DNA of 64,000 bases, from the NCBI GenBank assembly GCA_026393475.1, contig JAPLAA010000055.1:1-64000 (forward strand). The letters are read 5' to 3'. The position numbers were made by a program, and so were the translations under genes. This DNA comes from Actinomycetota bacterium. GTDB taxonomy: Bacteria; Actinomycetota; Acidimicrobiia; Acidimicrobiales; Ilumatobacteraceae. The notes beneath the pieces are model-generated. The model did not search any database, was not told where the DNA came from, and saw only the letters and a program-made list of their open reading frames with translations. Of this stretch, positions 1 to 6,725 are shown in pieces; position 1 is the first letter of the stretch; each line of letters begins with the position of its first letter.

Positions 1-249
1 AGGCATGTCGACGTGCGCATAGTGACGATTCGCCGTCTCGTACTCGATATGAGCGATCGAGATCGTGATACCACGCGCCTTCTCCTCCGGCGCCTTGTCG
101 ATCTGATCGAACGGCGTGTACGCCGCCAACCCACGATCCGCAAGCGTCTTGGAGATTGCTGCCGTGAGGGTGGTCTTGCCGTGGTCGATGTGACCCATCG
201 TGCCGATGTTGACGTGCGGCTTGGTGCGCTCGAACTTGGCCTTGCTCAT
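1..249 (-). CDS. tuf: Elongation factor Tu, N-terminal part (cut by window edge)
   Basis: EF-Tu is the GTPase that delivers aminoacyl-tRNA to the ribosome. Only the first 83 codons are present; the gene runs off the left end. The N-terminus reads [20 protein letters not shown], followed by the P-loop [10 protein letters not shown] near residues 20-29 and the switch I region (EEKARGITI). The ATG at 247-249 is preceded on the minus strand by GGAG at normal spacing. In many bacteria tuf directly follows fusA in the str operon. Here fusA is on the same strand but 45 kb upstream, and tuf has its own leader and presumably its own promoter in 250-499. Confidence 0.97.
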   Translation of the reverse strand, partial: MSKAKFERTKPHVNIGTMGHIDHGKTTLTAAISKTLADRGLAAYTPFDQIDKAPEEKARGITISIAHIEYETANRHYAHVDMP

Positions 250-384
250 GAAAATCTCCGTTGCTCGGATCCAGTGGGTTGTCAAAGAACGCAGGGAGCC
301 TAGCGGCTCGTCCCGCCCGCTCCACACGTCCGGGACGGACTTCGTGAGCGACCCGACCCGGGCGGCCCGACCCGGCCGACCCTG

Positions 385-426
385 CGTGAGCTGGGCCGGG
401 AGGCGAACGTGAGCTGGGCCGGGAGG
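385..426. repeat. 19-bp direct repeat in the tuf leader region
   Basis: CGTGAGCTGGGCCGGGAGG occurs at 385-403 and again at 408-426, a 23-nt period. It lies in the 250-base intergenic region between tuf (minus) and the RidA gene (plus). I see no ORF in this interval; it must hold the tuf promoter. The purine-rich GGGAGG tracts continue to about 455. Confidence 0.6.
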
Positions 427-499
427 AGGCAGGGAGGAGGCCGGGAGGCGGACGGCGCATGCTCGGCAGGCATGTCAGCAGGCGTGCCAGCATGACGGG

Positions 500-979
500 A
501 TGAACGCCGAATCACGCCTCGCCGAACTCGGGATCGAGCTCCCGCCGCCCAGCCCGGCTGCAGGGATGTACGTGGCCGCCGTGCGCACCGGGAACCTGGT
601 GTTCCTGTCCGGTGCCGGCCCGACGCGACCGGACGGGTCGAACGTCGTCGGCAAGGTCGGCCTCGACGAGGGCGGCACGGTCTCGATCGAGGACGCCCGC
701 CATGCCGCCCGGCTCACCGGGCTGCAGTTGCTCGCCAAGCTGCGCGACGAGATCGGCTCGCTCGATCGGGTCGTTCGGGTGGTGAAGCTGCTCGGCATGG
801 TGAACCCCGCGCCGGGCTTCAACCGCACACCGGCCGTCATCGACGGATGCTCGGAGCTGTTCATCGAGGTGTTCGGCGAGGCGGGCCGCGGCGCCCGCTC
901 GGCGGTCGGGATGGCCGAGTTGCCGTTCGACATCGCCGTGGAGATCGAGGCCGTCGTGGAGATCGACCCGACGACCTGA
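500..979 (+). CDS. RidA/YjgF/UK114-family protein
   Basis: A 159-residue protein of the Rid superfamily. Members either hydrolyse reactive enamine/imine intermediates released by PLP enzymes or have other small-molecule roles. The C-terminal signature is clear: ARSAVGMAELPF then VEIEAVVEI, with Arg133 matching the conserved substrate-carboxylate-binding Arg (Arg105 of E. coli RidA). The N-terminal strand GNLVFLSGAGP is typical of the longer YjgF-like-1 subgroup. It sits about 100 bases before a PLP aminotransferase on the same strand, which fits an enamine-clearing role, though the two are not coupled. Family assignment is firm; the substrate is unknown. Confidence 0.9.
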   Translation: MNAESRLAELGIELPPPSPAAGMYVAAVRTGNLVFLSGAGPTRPDGSNVVGKVGLDEGGTVSIEDARHAARLTGLQLLAKLRDEIGSLDRVVRVVKLLGMVNPAPGFNRTPAVIDGCSELFIEVFGEAGRGARSAVGMAELPFDIAVEIEAVVEIDPTT

Positions 980-1055
980 CCGGGCGAGCTCACCCGGCAG
1001 GCCGGCCCGGCCGGTCGGCCCGGGCCGCCGGGGCTCGCCACCTCGGGAAACGCGC

Positions 1056-1075
1056 TGATATATCAAATGTATACT
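1056..1075 (+). promoter_or_regulatory. Promoter/operator of the aminotransferase gene
   Basis: An AT-rich island in GC-rich DNA. TGATATATCA (1056-1065) is a perfect 10-bp palindrome and GTATAC lies at 1069-1074. TATACT at 1070-1075 is a good -10 hexamer ending 6 nt before ATG 1082, predicting a leaderless transcript. The palindrome would sit across the promoter, so a repressor site is plausible. Confidence 0.5.
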
Positions 1076-1081
1076 CCGGCG

Positions 1082-2275
1082 ATGTCCCTTGCCTCACGCC
1101 TCCAGAACCTGGGCACCGAGACGGCCTTCGCGGTGTCGCTCGCAGCTGCCGACTGGGCCGCCAAGGGGAACCGGGTCTTCCCGTTCCACCTCGGCGACAT
1201 GAACCTGCCCACGCCGGCCAACGTCGTCGCCGCGATGGACCGGGCGATCGCCGACGGCAAGACCGGCTACTGCGCCGCCGCAGGCATCGCCCCGCTGCGC
1301 GAGGCCCTCGCCGCCGACGTGGGCGCACGCCGTGGCATGTCGTTCGAGCCCGGCAACGTGGTGGTACAGCCCGGCGGCAAGCCGGTGATCGGCAAGTTCG
1401 TGCAGACCGTCATGGAGCCGGGTGCCGAGGTGCTGTACCCGAACCCCGGCTACCCCATCTACGAGAGCCAGATCGAGTACTTCGGCGGGACGGCCGTGCC
1501 GTACCGCTACGTCGAGACGCCGACGGGCTTCGCGCTCGACCTCGAGTACCTGGCGGCCCACATCACCCCGCGCACGACCGCGCTCATCTACAACGACCTG
1601 CAGAACCCCCTCTCGTCGGAGAGCAGCCGCGAGGAGATGGAGGCCGTCGCCCGCCTCGCGATCGAGCACGACCTGTGGGTGCTGAGCGACGAGGCGTACT
1701 TCGAGATGCGCTACGCGGGCGAGAGCACCTCGATCGCGAGCCTCCCCGGCATGAAGGACCGCACGGTCATCCTCTACACGTTCTCCAAGAAGTTCGCGAT
1801 GACGGGCTGGCGCCTCGGTGCCGCGATCGCGCCGCTCGCGGTGGCCGAGCAGATCGCCAAGCTCAACACCAACGACGAGTCGTGCACCGCGCACTTCGTG
1901 CAGTGGGCGGGCGTCGAGGGCATCACCGGCGACCAGTCGGGACCCGCTGCGCTGCGCGACGTGTTACGGGTGCGACGCGATGCGGCGGTCGACGGGGTGA
2001 ACGCGATCCCGGGGATGCACACGGCCCGACCGGACGCGACCTTCTATCTGTTCGTGAACGTGACCGAGGCGATGGCGGCGAAGGGGTTCACCGACGTGGC
2101 GAACTTCGCGACCGCTGCCCTGCACCAGACCGGGGTGTCGTTCTGCACGCGCCGACACTTCGGGCGACCGCAACCGGACGAGGAGCAGCAGTACATCCGG
2201 CTCGCGTACTCGGGCATCTCCGACACCGACATCACCGAGGCGCTCGGCCTCCTGGGTCAGTGGGTGACGGCATGA
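1082..2275 (+). CDS. Class I/II PLP-dependent aminotransferase
   Basis: A fold-type I aminotransferase of about 397 residues, probably acting on an amino acid/2-oxo acid pair. The Schiff-base lysine is in FSKKFAMTGWRLG (Lys about 236). Other landmarks are YPNPGYPIYESQ, the NDLQNPLSSES segment in place of the usual NPHNPTG, and DEAYFEMRY with the PLP-contacting Asp. An ATG at 1067 is also in frame, but TATACT at 1070-1075 is a well-placed -10 for a leaderless start at 1082, so I prefer 1082. The stop overlaps the next start (ATGA at 2272-2275), so it is co-translated with a 2-hydroxyacid dehydrogenase; the two enzymes could act in turn on a 2-oxo acid. Substrate not determinable. Confidence 0.85.
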   Translation: MSLASRLQNLGTETAFAVSLAAADWAAKGNRVFPFHLGDMNLPTPANVVAAMDRAIADGKTGYCAAAGIAPLREALAADVGARRGMSFEPGNVVVQPGGKPVIGKFVQTVMEPGAEVLYPNPGYPIYESQIEYFGGTAVPYRYVETPTGFALDLEYLAAHITPRTTALIYNDLQNPLSSESSREEMEAVARLAIEHDLWVLSDEAYFEMRYAGESTSIASLPGMKDRTVILYTFSKKFAMTGWRLGAAIAPLAVAEQIAKLNTNDESCTAHFVQWAGVEGITGDQSGPAALRDVLRVRRDAAVDGVNAIPGMHTARPDATFYLFVNVTEAMAAKGFTDVANFATAALHQTGVSFCTRRHFGRPQPDEEQQYIRLAYSGISDTDITEALGLLGQWVTA

Positions 2276-3252
2276 GCGCCACGCATCAGCTGGGCAAGGT
2301 GGTCGTCACGGGCAAGATCCCCCAGCCGGGTCTCGACCTGCTGATCGGCGCCGATCACACCGTCGTGTCGTGGGACGACGAGACCGCGATCGGTCGCGAC
2401 GAACTGCTGCGCCGCGTCGTCGGCGCTGACGTCATCGTCTCGCTGCTCACCGAGAAGATCGACGCCGAGCTGCTCGACGCCGCGGGTCCGCAGCTGCGGG
2501 CCGTGTGCAACGTGGCCGTCGGCTACAACAACATCGACGTCCCGGCGTGCCGCGAGCGCGGCGTGATCGCCACCAACACGCCCGGCGTGCTCACCGACGC
2601 CACGGCCGACATCGCGATGGCGCTCGTCCTCATGACCACGCGCCGTCTGGCCGAGGGCGAGCGGCTCATCCGGTCGCGCGAGCCGTGGCAGTGGGGCATG
2701 TTCATGATGCTCGGCACCGGGCTCCAGGGTGCCCGCCTCGGGCTCGTGGGCATGGGGCAGATCGGCACTGCACTGGCCCGCCGGGCGAAGTCGTTCGGCA
2801 TGACGATCGGGTACAGCAACCGACGTCCGGTCGACCCGGCGATCGCCGACGAGCTCGACGCCGAGTACCTGTCGCTCGACGAGCTGCTGGCCACGAGCGA
2901 TGTCGTCTCGTTGCACTGCCCGTACTCCCCCGAGACCCACCACCTCATCGGCCCCGCTCAGCTCACGTCGATGCGCAACACCGCATTCCTGATCAACACC
3001 GCCCGTGGACCCGTGGTGGACGAGGCGGCGCTGGTGGCCGCGCTGGAGCGGGGCGAGCTCGCCGGCGCCGGCCTCGACGTGTTCGAGAAGGAACCCGAGG
3101 TGCACCACGGGCTGCTCGACCGCGACGACGTGGTGCTGATCCCACACCTGGGATCGGCCACGGTGGAGACCCGCACGGCGATGGCCACGCTCGCGGCGCG
3201 CAACGCGCTGGCGATCCTGGCCGGCCAGGGTCCCGTCACCCCGATCGGCTGA
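2272..3252 (+). CDS. D-isomer-specific 2-hydroxyacid dehydrogenase (glyoxylate/hydroxypyruvate reductase type)
   Basis: A 326-residue NAD(P)-dependent enzyme that interconverts 2-oxo acids and D-2-hydroxy acids. The Rossmann motif GLVGMGQIG lies near residue 155, the substrate Arg in NTARGPVVDE near 242, and the catalytic His in IPHLGSAT near 290. NVAVGYNNIDV is characteristic of the glycerate/glyoxylate reductase branch. The ATG overlaps the stop of the upstream aminotransferase by four bases, which indicates translational coupling. The closest family functions are glyoxylate, hydroxypyruvate or 2-ketogluconate reductases; which applies cannot be told from sequence alone. Confidence 0.88.
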   Translation: MSATHQLGKVVVTGKIPQPGLDLLIGADHTVVSWDDETAIGRDELLRRVVGADVIVSLLTEKIDAELLDAAGPQLRAVCNVAVGYNNIDVPACRERGVIATNTPGVLTDATADIAMALVLMTTRRLAEGERLIRSREPWQWGMFMMLGTGLQGARLGLVGMGQIGTALARRAKSFGMTIGYSNRRPVDPAIADELDAEYLSLDELLATSDVVSLHCPYSPETHHLIGPAQLTSMRNTAFLINTARGPVVDEAALVAALERGELAGAGLDVFEKEPEVHHGLLDRDDVVLIPHLGSATVETRTAMATLAARNALAILAGQGPVTPIG

Positions 3253-3290
3253 CGGCCGACAGCGTCGTCGGCTGGCAGGTACGTCAGCCG
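3246..3290. terminator. Inverted repeat spanning two convergent stop codons
   Basis: CGGCTGACG (3246-3254) pairs with CGTCAGCCG (3282-3290). The arms contain the stop codons of the dehydrogenase (plus) and the ferredoxin (minus). A 9-bp stem with a 27-nt loop and no U tract; possibly a bidirectional transcript end. Confidence 0.35.
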
Positions 3291-3616
3291 TCGGCGCCGA
3301 GGCGCACCGTCACCTGTGCGCCGTCCTCCTCGACCGCGAAGCAGGCGATCGGCATCGATGCGGGCGGGCCCTGGTGCTGGCCGGTGCGCACGTCGAACTG
3401 GGCACCGTGCAGCGGGCAGGTGAGCAGTCCGCCGCGCAGTCGGCCCTCGCTGAGCTTGGCGTCGCGGTGCGAGCAGTTGTCGACGACTGCGTGGAGCGTG
3501 CCGGCGACGCGGCAGACGACGATGCCGTGTGTGCCGAGGTCGGGGAACGCCCGGATCTGGCCGTCGCGCAGGTCGCTCAGGTCGCCCAGTTCCACCACAT
3601 CGCCTGCATCGGTCAT
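3284..3616 (-). CDS. Rieske-type [2Fe-2S] ferredoxin
   Basis: A 110-residue stand-alone Rieske domain that would carry electrons to an oxygenase. The cluster ligands are visible as CSHRDAKLSEG (C-x-H) and CPLHGAQFDVRTG (C-x2-H). The start at 3616 (MTDAGDVVELGDLSD) gives the usual family length; a longer frame to 3781 exists but overlaps the divergent gene. TACGCT at 3625-3630 is a -10-like hexamer 8 nt before the ATG, consistent with leaderless initiation. A Rieske oxygenase alpha subunit is encoded 0.7 kb away on the same strand (4309-5712) and is the nearest candidate partner. No ferredoxin reductase is seen in the window. Confidence 0.9.
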   Translation of the reverse strand: MTDAGDVVELGDLSDLRDGQIRAFPDLGTHGIVVCRVAGTLHAVVDNCSHRDAKLSEGRLRGGLLTCPLHGAQFDVRTGQHQGPPASMPIACFAVEEDGAQVTVRLGADG

Positions 3617-3688
3617 GGGGTCGAAGCGTACGGGACCCGGGTGAGCACCCTTCGAATCCGCCGTCGCGAGGTGGATAGGTTCCCGGCC

Positions 3689-4192
3689 ATGACCGCCATC
3701 GCCGATCCCAACCAGCTCGGCATCCGTGCCGCCATCGACGATGCCCTGCGCAGCTACTGCCGCGGCATCGATCGTCTCCACGTGCCGTCACTCGAGGCCG
3801 CGTTCCACCCGGGCGCGATCCTCGAGGGCTACGGCAGCGCCGACGCGACGACGATCGAGGAGTTCATCCCGCGGGTGCTCGATTCGCTGCGCACCAAGTT
3901 CGTCGCGACGCAGCACCGGATGAGCAACACGTCGATCGAGATCGACGGCGCCACCGCGCTGGTCGAGACGTATGTGCTGGCGTACCACGTGGTGGTGCAC
4001 GACGCGGGCCGCACGCTCATCACGTTCAACGGCCGGTACGTCGACACCTTCGAAGGTCGCGACGGCGACTGGCGGATCGCCCGTCGGCAGCTGCGCATCG
4101 ACTGGTCCGACATCTCGCCGATGGGCGATCCGATGCAGGGCGCCTACGTGCCGAGCGGCCGCGACGGCGCCCCCGACCCCGTCTTCGACTGA
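3689..4192 (+). CDS. SnoaL-like / NTF2-fold protein
   Basis: A 167-residue alpha+beta-barrel protein of the SnoaL_4/NTF2-like group. The N-terminus (AIDDALRSYCRGIDR) and the core (QHRMSNTSIEIDGATALVET, then GRYVDTFE and WRIARRQLRIDW) are typical. Members include steroid delta-isomerase-like and hydratase-like proteins and small-subunit-like partners of ring-hydroxylating oxygenases. TAGGTT at 3676-3681 lies 7 nt before the ATG, so the mRNA is probably leaderless. It is divergent from the Rieske ferredoxin and convergent with a Rieske oxygenase, so a role in the same catabolic process is likely. The reaction is not known. Confidence 0.8.
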   Translation: MTAIADPNQLGIRAAIDDALRSYCRGIDRLHVPSLEAAFHPGAILEGYGSADATTIEEFIPRVLDSLRTKFVATQHRMSNTSIEIDGATALVETYVLAYHVVVHDAGRTLITFNGRYVDTFEGRDGDWRIARRQLRIDWSDISPMGDPMQGAYVPSGRDGAPDPVFD

Positions 4193-4197
4193 CCCGC

Positions 4198-4297
4198 GAT
4201 GAGAGATGAGTGCCGGTCGCGCACCGATCTCTCATCGAGGCGAACCACGCCTGGCCGGGATGAGAGATGAGCGCGCCTGCGGCGCTCATCTCTCATC
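4198..4297. repeat. Tandem 39-nt palindromic hairpins (GATGAGAGATGAG units)
   Basis: Two hairpins of identical size. At 4259-4297, GATGAGAGATGAGCGC, a 7-nt loop and GCGCTCATCTCTCATC form a perfect 16-bp stem. At 4198-4236 the same outer arms carry a two-base mismatch and a different loop. Their starts are 61 nt apart. They fill the space between two convergent genes, so they may act as bidirectional terminators, but their near-identical design suggests a repetitive (REP-like) element. Confidence 0.8.
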
Positions 4298-4308
4298 GCG
4301 GGTGTTGT

Positions 4309-5712
4309 TCAGTCGGCGGGTGTGAAGCCGCCGGCGGCGAGGAACTGGCGCACGCGCTGCTGGAGATGGCGGGCGCGCGACTCCTGGTAGTTGCCGAGGG
4401 TCTGACCGCGCTTGCGGCTCGACCGGAAGCCGCGGGTCTGCGCCGCCATGTTCGACGTGTCCTCGTCGTACACCTTGCCGAGGCCGCCGAACGCCGGCAC
4501 CAGGGTGTAGCTGTCGTCGACGTCGAGCTCGACCACCTCCGGCGGCGGCGGCACCTCACCCTCGAGCGGGCGCGGCCGGAGCATCAGCAGGTCGAAGTAG
4601 CAGTGGTCGATCGAGGTCGGGTCGGGACGGAAGCGGTACACCATGCCGAGCTGCAGGCCGGGGAAGAAGAACGCGTTCGGGAACGCGAAGTACTCGATCG
4701 AGTCGAGCGTCATCGACTCGCTGAGGTGTGAGAAGTCGCGGCCGTACCTCTTGCTCATCTCCGCCTGTACGTATTTGGCGTAGAAGTCGCGGGCGCGCAT
4801 GCCCTCGGGCAGCTGCAGCGGCTCCTGGCCCATGCGCAGGTTACGGGTGAGGTGGGCGAGGATCTGCTGCTCGGTGCGCGGCACCGGACGTTGCGGGCTG
4901 TCGAGGCCCGACGTGTGCACGAAGCGGCTGATGTTCGGCGGGAAGATGTCGTACTGGGTCGTGACCTCGTCGCCGAGCTTGCCGGTCGCGTGCGTCTCGC
5001 GCACGTGGTACGCCTCGAGGAACGCCTCGGCGGCCGCCTTCCAGTTGGCCGGCAGCCGCTTGCGCAGGTGCGCCTCGATGTAGCGGTCGTCGATGTCGAA
5101 CTCGGCGAAGTGCGCCGGCAGCACGCCGAGGTACTCCTGCAGCGACGCTGCGTCGGGATCGAAGTTGACCCACACGAAGCCGGCGAACACGTCGACCTTG
5201 AGCTCGGGCAGGCGGTGGCTCTCGTCGCCGACGTGCGGGAAGTCCCACCGGTCGGGCAGGTCGACGAGGTCGCCGTCGAGCGACCAGGTCCACCCGTGGA
5301 ACGGGCAACGGAACTGGGCGGCGAACCCGCACGTGCCGGCACCGCGCAGCTGCGTGCCGCGGTGCATGCAGGCGTTGTAGTACGCCTTGACCGTGCCGTC
5401 GGTGGTGCGCACGATGAGCGCCGAGTGCGGGCCCACGTCGTAGACGAAGTAGTCGCCCGACTCGGGGATGTGGTCGACGTGGCACGCCCATTGCCACACC
5501 TTCGACCACATGTGGTCGTACTCGGCCTGGGCGTACTCGGCCGACGTGTAGTTGGTGAACGGCACGTCGGCGTCGCCGAGGTACATCGGCGACTGCTCGA
5601 GCAGCGGCCACGGCGGCCGCGTGGGATCGGCGAGCAGCTGCTCGTGCAGGGTGGGACCCGGCGCGCGAGCGGATCCGGGAGGAGCCACGGGGACGTCACG
5701 AACATCGGTCAT
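4309..5712 (-). CDS. Rieske non-heme iron oxygenase, alpha subunit (1)
   Basis: A 467-residue aromatic-ring-hydroxylating-dioxygenase-type alpha subunit. The Rieske ligands are CMHRG (C115, H117) and CPFHGWTW (C136, H139). The mononuclear iron site is in NWKAAAEAFLEAYHVRETH (H236, H241), with Glu where many family members have the bridging Asp. The C-terminal tail has LGNYQES followed by RARHLQQRV, also found in the second enzyme at 25704-27086, so the two are paralogues. TAGCGT at 5719-5724 lies 6 nt before the ATG, predicting a leaderless start. It diverges by 41 bp from a TIM-barrel isomerase-like gene; the same gene pairing recurs at 23366-25401. The substrate is unknown, and no beta subunit is adjacent. 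Confidence 0.9.
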   Translation of the reverse strand: MTDVRDVPVAPPGSARAPGPTLHEQLLADPTRPPWPLLEQSPMYLGDADVPFTNYTSAEYAQAEYDHMWSKVWQWACHVDHIPESGDYFVYDVGPHSALIVRTTDGTVKAYYNACMHRGTQLRGAGTCGFAAQFRCPFHGWTWSLDGDLVDLPDRWDFPHVGDESHRLPELKVDVFAGFVWVNFDPDAASLQEYLGVLPAHFAEFDIDDRYIEAHLRKRLPANWKAAAEAFLEAYHVRETHATGKLGDEVTTQYDIFPPNISRFVHTSGLDSPQRPVPRTEQQILAHLTRNLRMGQEPLQLPEGMRARDFYAKYVQAEMSKRYGRDFSHLSESMTLDSIEYFAFPNAFFFPGLQLGMVYRFRPDPTSIDHCYFDLLMLRPRPLEGEVPPPPEVVELDVDDSYTLVPAFGGLGKVYDEDTSNMAAQTRGFRSSRKRGQTLGNYQESRARHLQQRVRQFLAAGGFTPAD

Positions 5713-5753
5713 GCCGCGACGCTACGCCTCCGGCAACAGATGGACCGACCCGG

Positions 5754-6641
5754 ATGGACGAGACTCGGCCCATGCCAGCGACACCATCGCAGCCGACCCG
5801 TCGGACGGCCCGCGACCTCGGCCCCGACGACCTCGTGTGGGACCACTTCAGCCGCCCGCGCACCGAGGCGGTCCTGCCCCGCATCCACGCCGCCGCAGCG
5901 GCCGGGTACTCGGCGATCGGGGTGTTCCTCGGCGCGTGGGCAGTGCTGCGCGAGCAACCCGACGAGCTCGAACGGGTGGATGCCGCGCTCGCCGAGACGG
6001 GGCTCGTCGTCGCGAACATCGAGACGCTCCGCGGCTGGGCGGTCCCGGGCCACGACGAGGCGTGTCGCCAGCAGGAGGTGCTCGCCTACGAGATGGCCGA
6101 CCGCTGGGGATGCCGGTACGTGCAGGTGATCGGCGATGCCTCCGGGCCGCTCGACCGGGCGGCAGAGGGGTTCGCCGCACTCTGCGACCGAGCGGCGGAT
6201 CACGGGCTGCAGGTCGGCCTCGAGTGGGTGCCGAGCATGACCAACATCTGCGACGCGCCCACCGCGCTGCAGATCGTGCTCGACGCCGACCGGGACAACG
6301 GTGGGCTGTGCGTCGACTCGTGGCACTTCACCCGCTCGACCAACGACCTCGACCACCTGCGGGCGATCCCCGGCGAGAAGGTCGTCGCGACCCAGTGGAA
6401 CGACGGCACCGTGGTCGCGCAGCTCGACGACTACTACACCGACTGCCTGGCGAACCGGGTGCCGCCCGGCCAGGGCGAGTTCGCGCTCGTCGAGATCGTC
6501 CGCATCCTCGACGCGGCCGGATCGCGGGCGCCGATCGGGGTGGAGGTGTGCTCGGTCGACCTGTGGGCCGGCCCGATCGATCGGGCCGCGCTGGCGAGCG
6601 CCGACGCGATGCGCCGTGTGCTGGCAGCTGCTCGCGGCTGA
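5754..6641 (+). CDS. Xylose-isomerase-like TIM-barrel protein (sugar phosphate isomerase/epimerase family) (1)
   Basis: A 295-residue AP_endonuclease_2/xylose-isomerase-like TIM barrel. Probable metal ligands are Glu in GLEWVPSM, Asp and His in CVDSWHFTRS, and Glu in GVEVCSVD. QWNDGT and YYTDCLANR follow, and both also occur in the paralogue at 23366-24163. In this family such proteins act as isomerases, epimerases or lyases; the specific reaction here is unknown. An in-frame ATG at 5772 is an alternative start. It is divergent from Rieske oxygenase 1 and shares its 41-bp intergenic space. Confidence 0.82.
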   Translation: MDETRPMPATPSQPTRRTARDLGPDDLVWDHFSRPRTEAVLPRIHAAAAAGYSAIGVFLGAWAVLREQPDELERVDAALAETGLVVANIETLRGWAVPGHDEACRQQEVLAYEMADRWGCRYVQVIGDASGPLDRAAEGFAALCDRAADHGLQVGLEWVPSMTNICDAPTALQIVLDADRDNGGLCVDSWHFTRSTNDLDHLRAIPGEKVVATQWNDGTVVAQLDDYYTDCLANRVPPGQGEFALVEIVRILDAAGSRAPIGVEVCSVDLWAGPIDRAALASADAMRRVLAAARG

Positions 6642-6651
6642 CCCGAGACGC

Positions 6652-6696
6652 GACACCGGCCGCCGCCGACCCTGAGGTCGAGCGACGGCCGGTGGA
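6652..6696. terminator. Hairpin between convergent genes
   Basis: CACCGGCCG at 6654-6662 pairs with CGGCCGGTG at 6686-6694 across a 23-nt loop. It is placed between the stops of the TIM-barrel gene (6641) and the PEP-mobile-domain gene (6726, minus). No U tract, as is usual in high-GC actinomycetes. Confidence 0.4.
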
Positions 6697-6725
6697 CACA
6701 GAGCGGTGCTCCGAGCGCTGTTGCG

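Noticed and set aside
4198..4297. CRISPR array
   Set aside because: Only two units, each internally palindromic, with no regular spacers and no cas genes.
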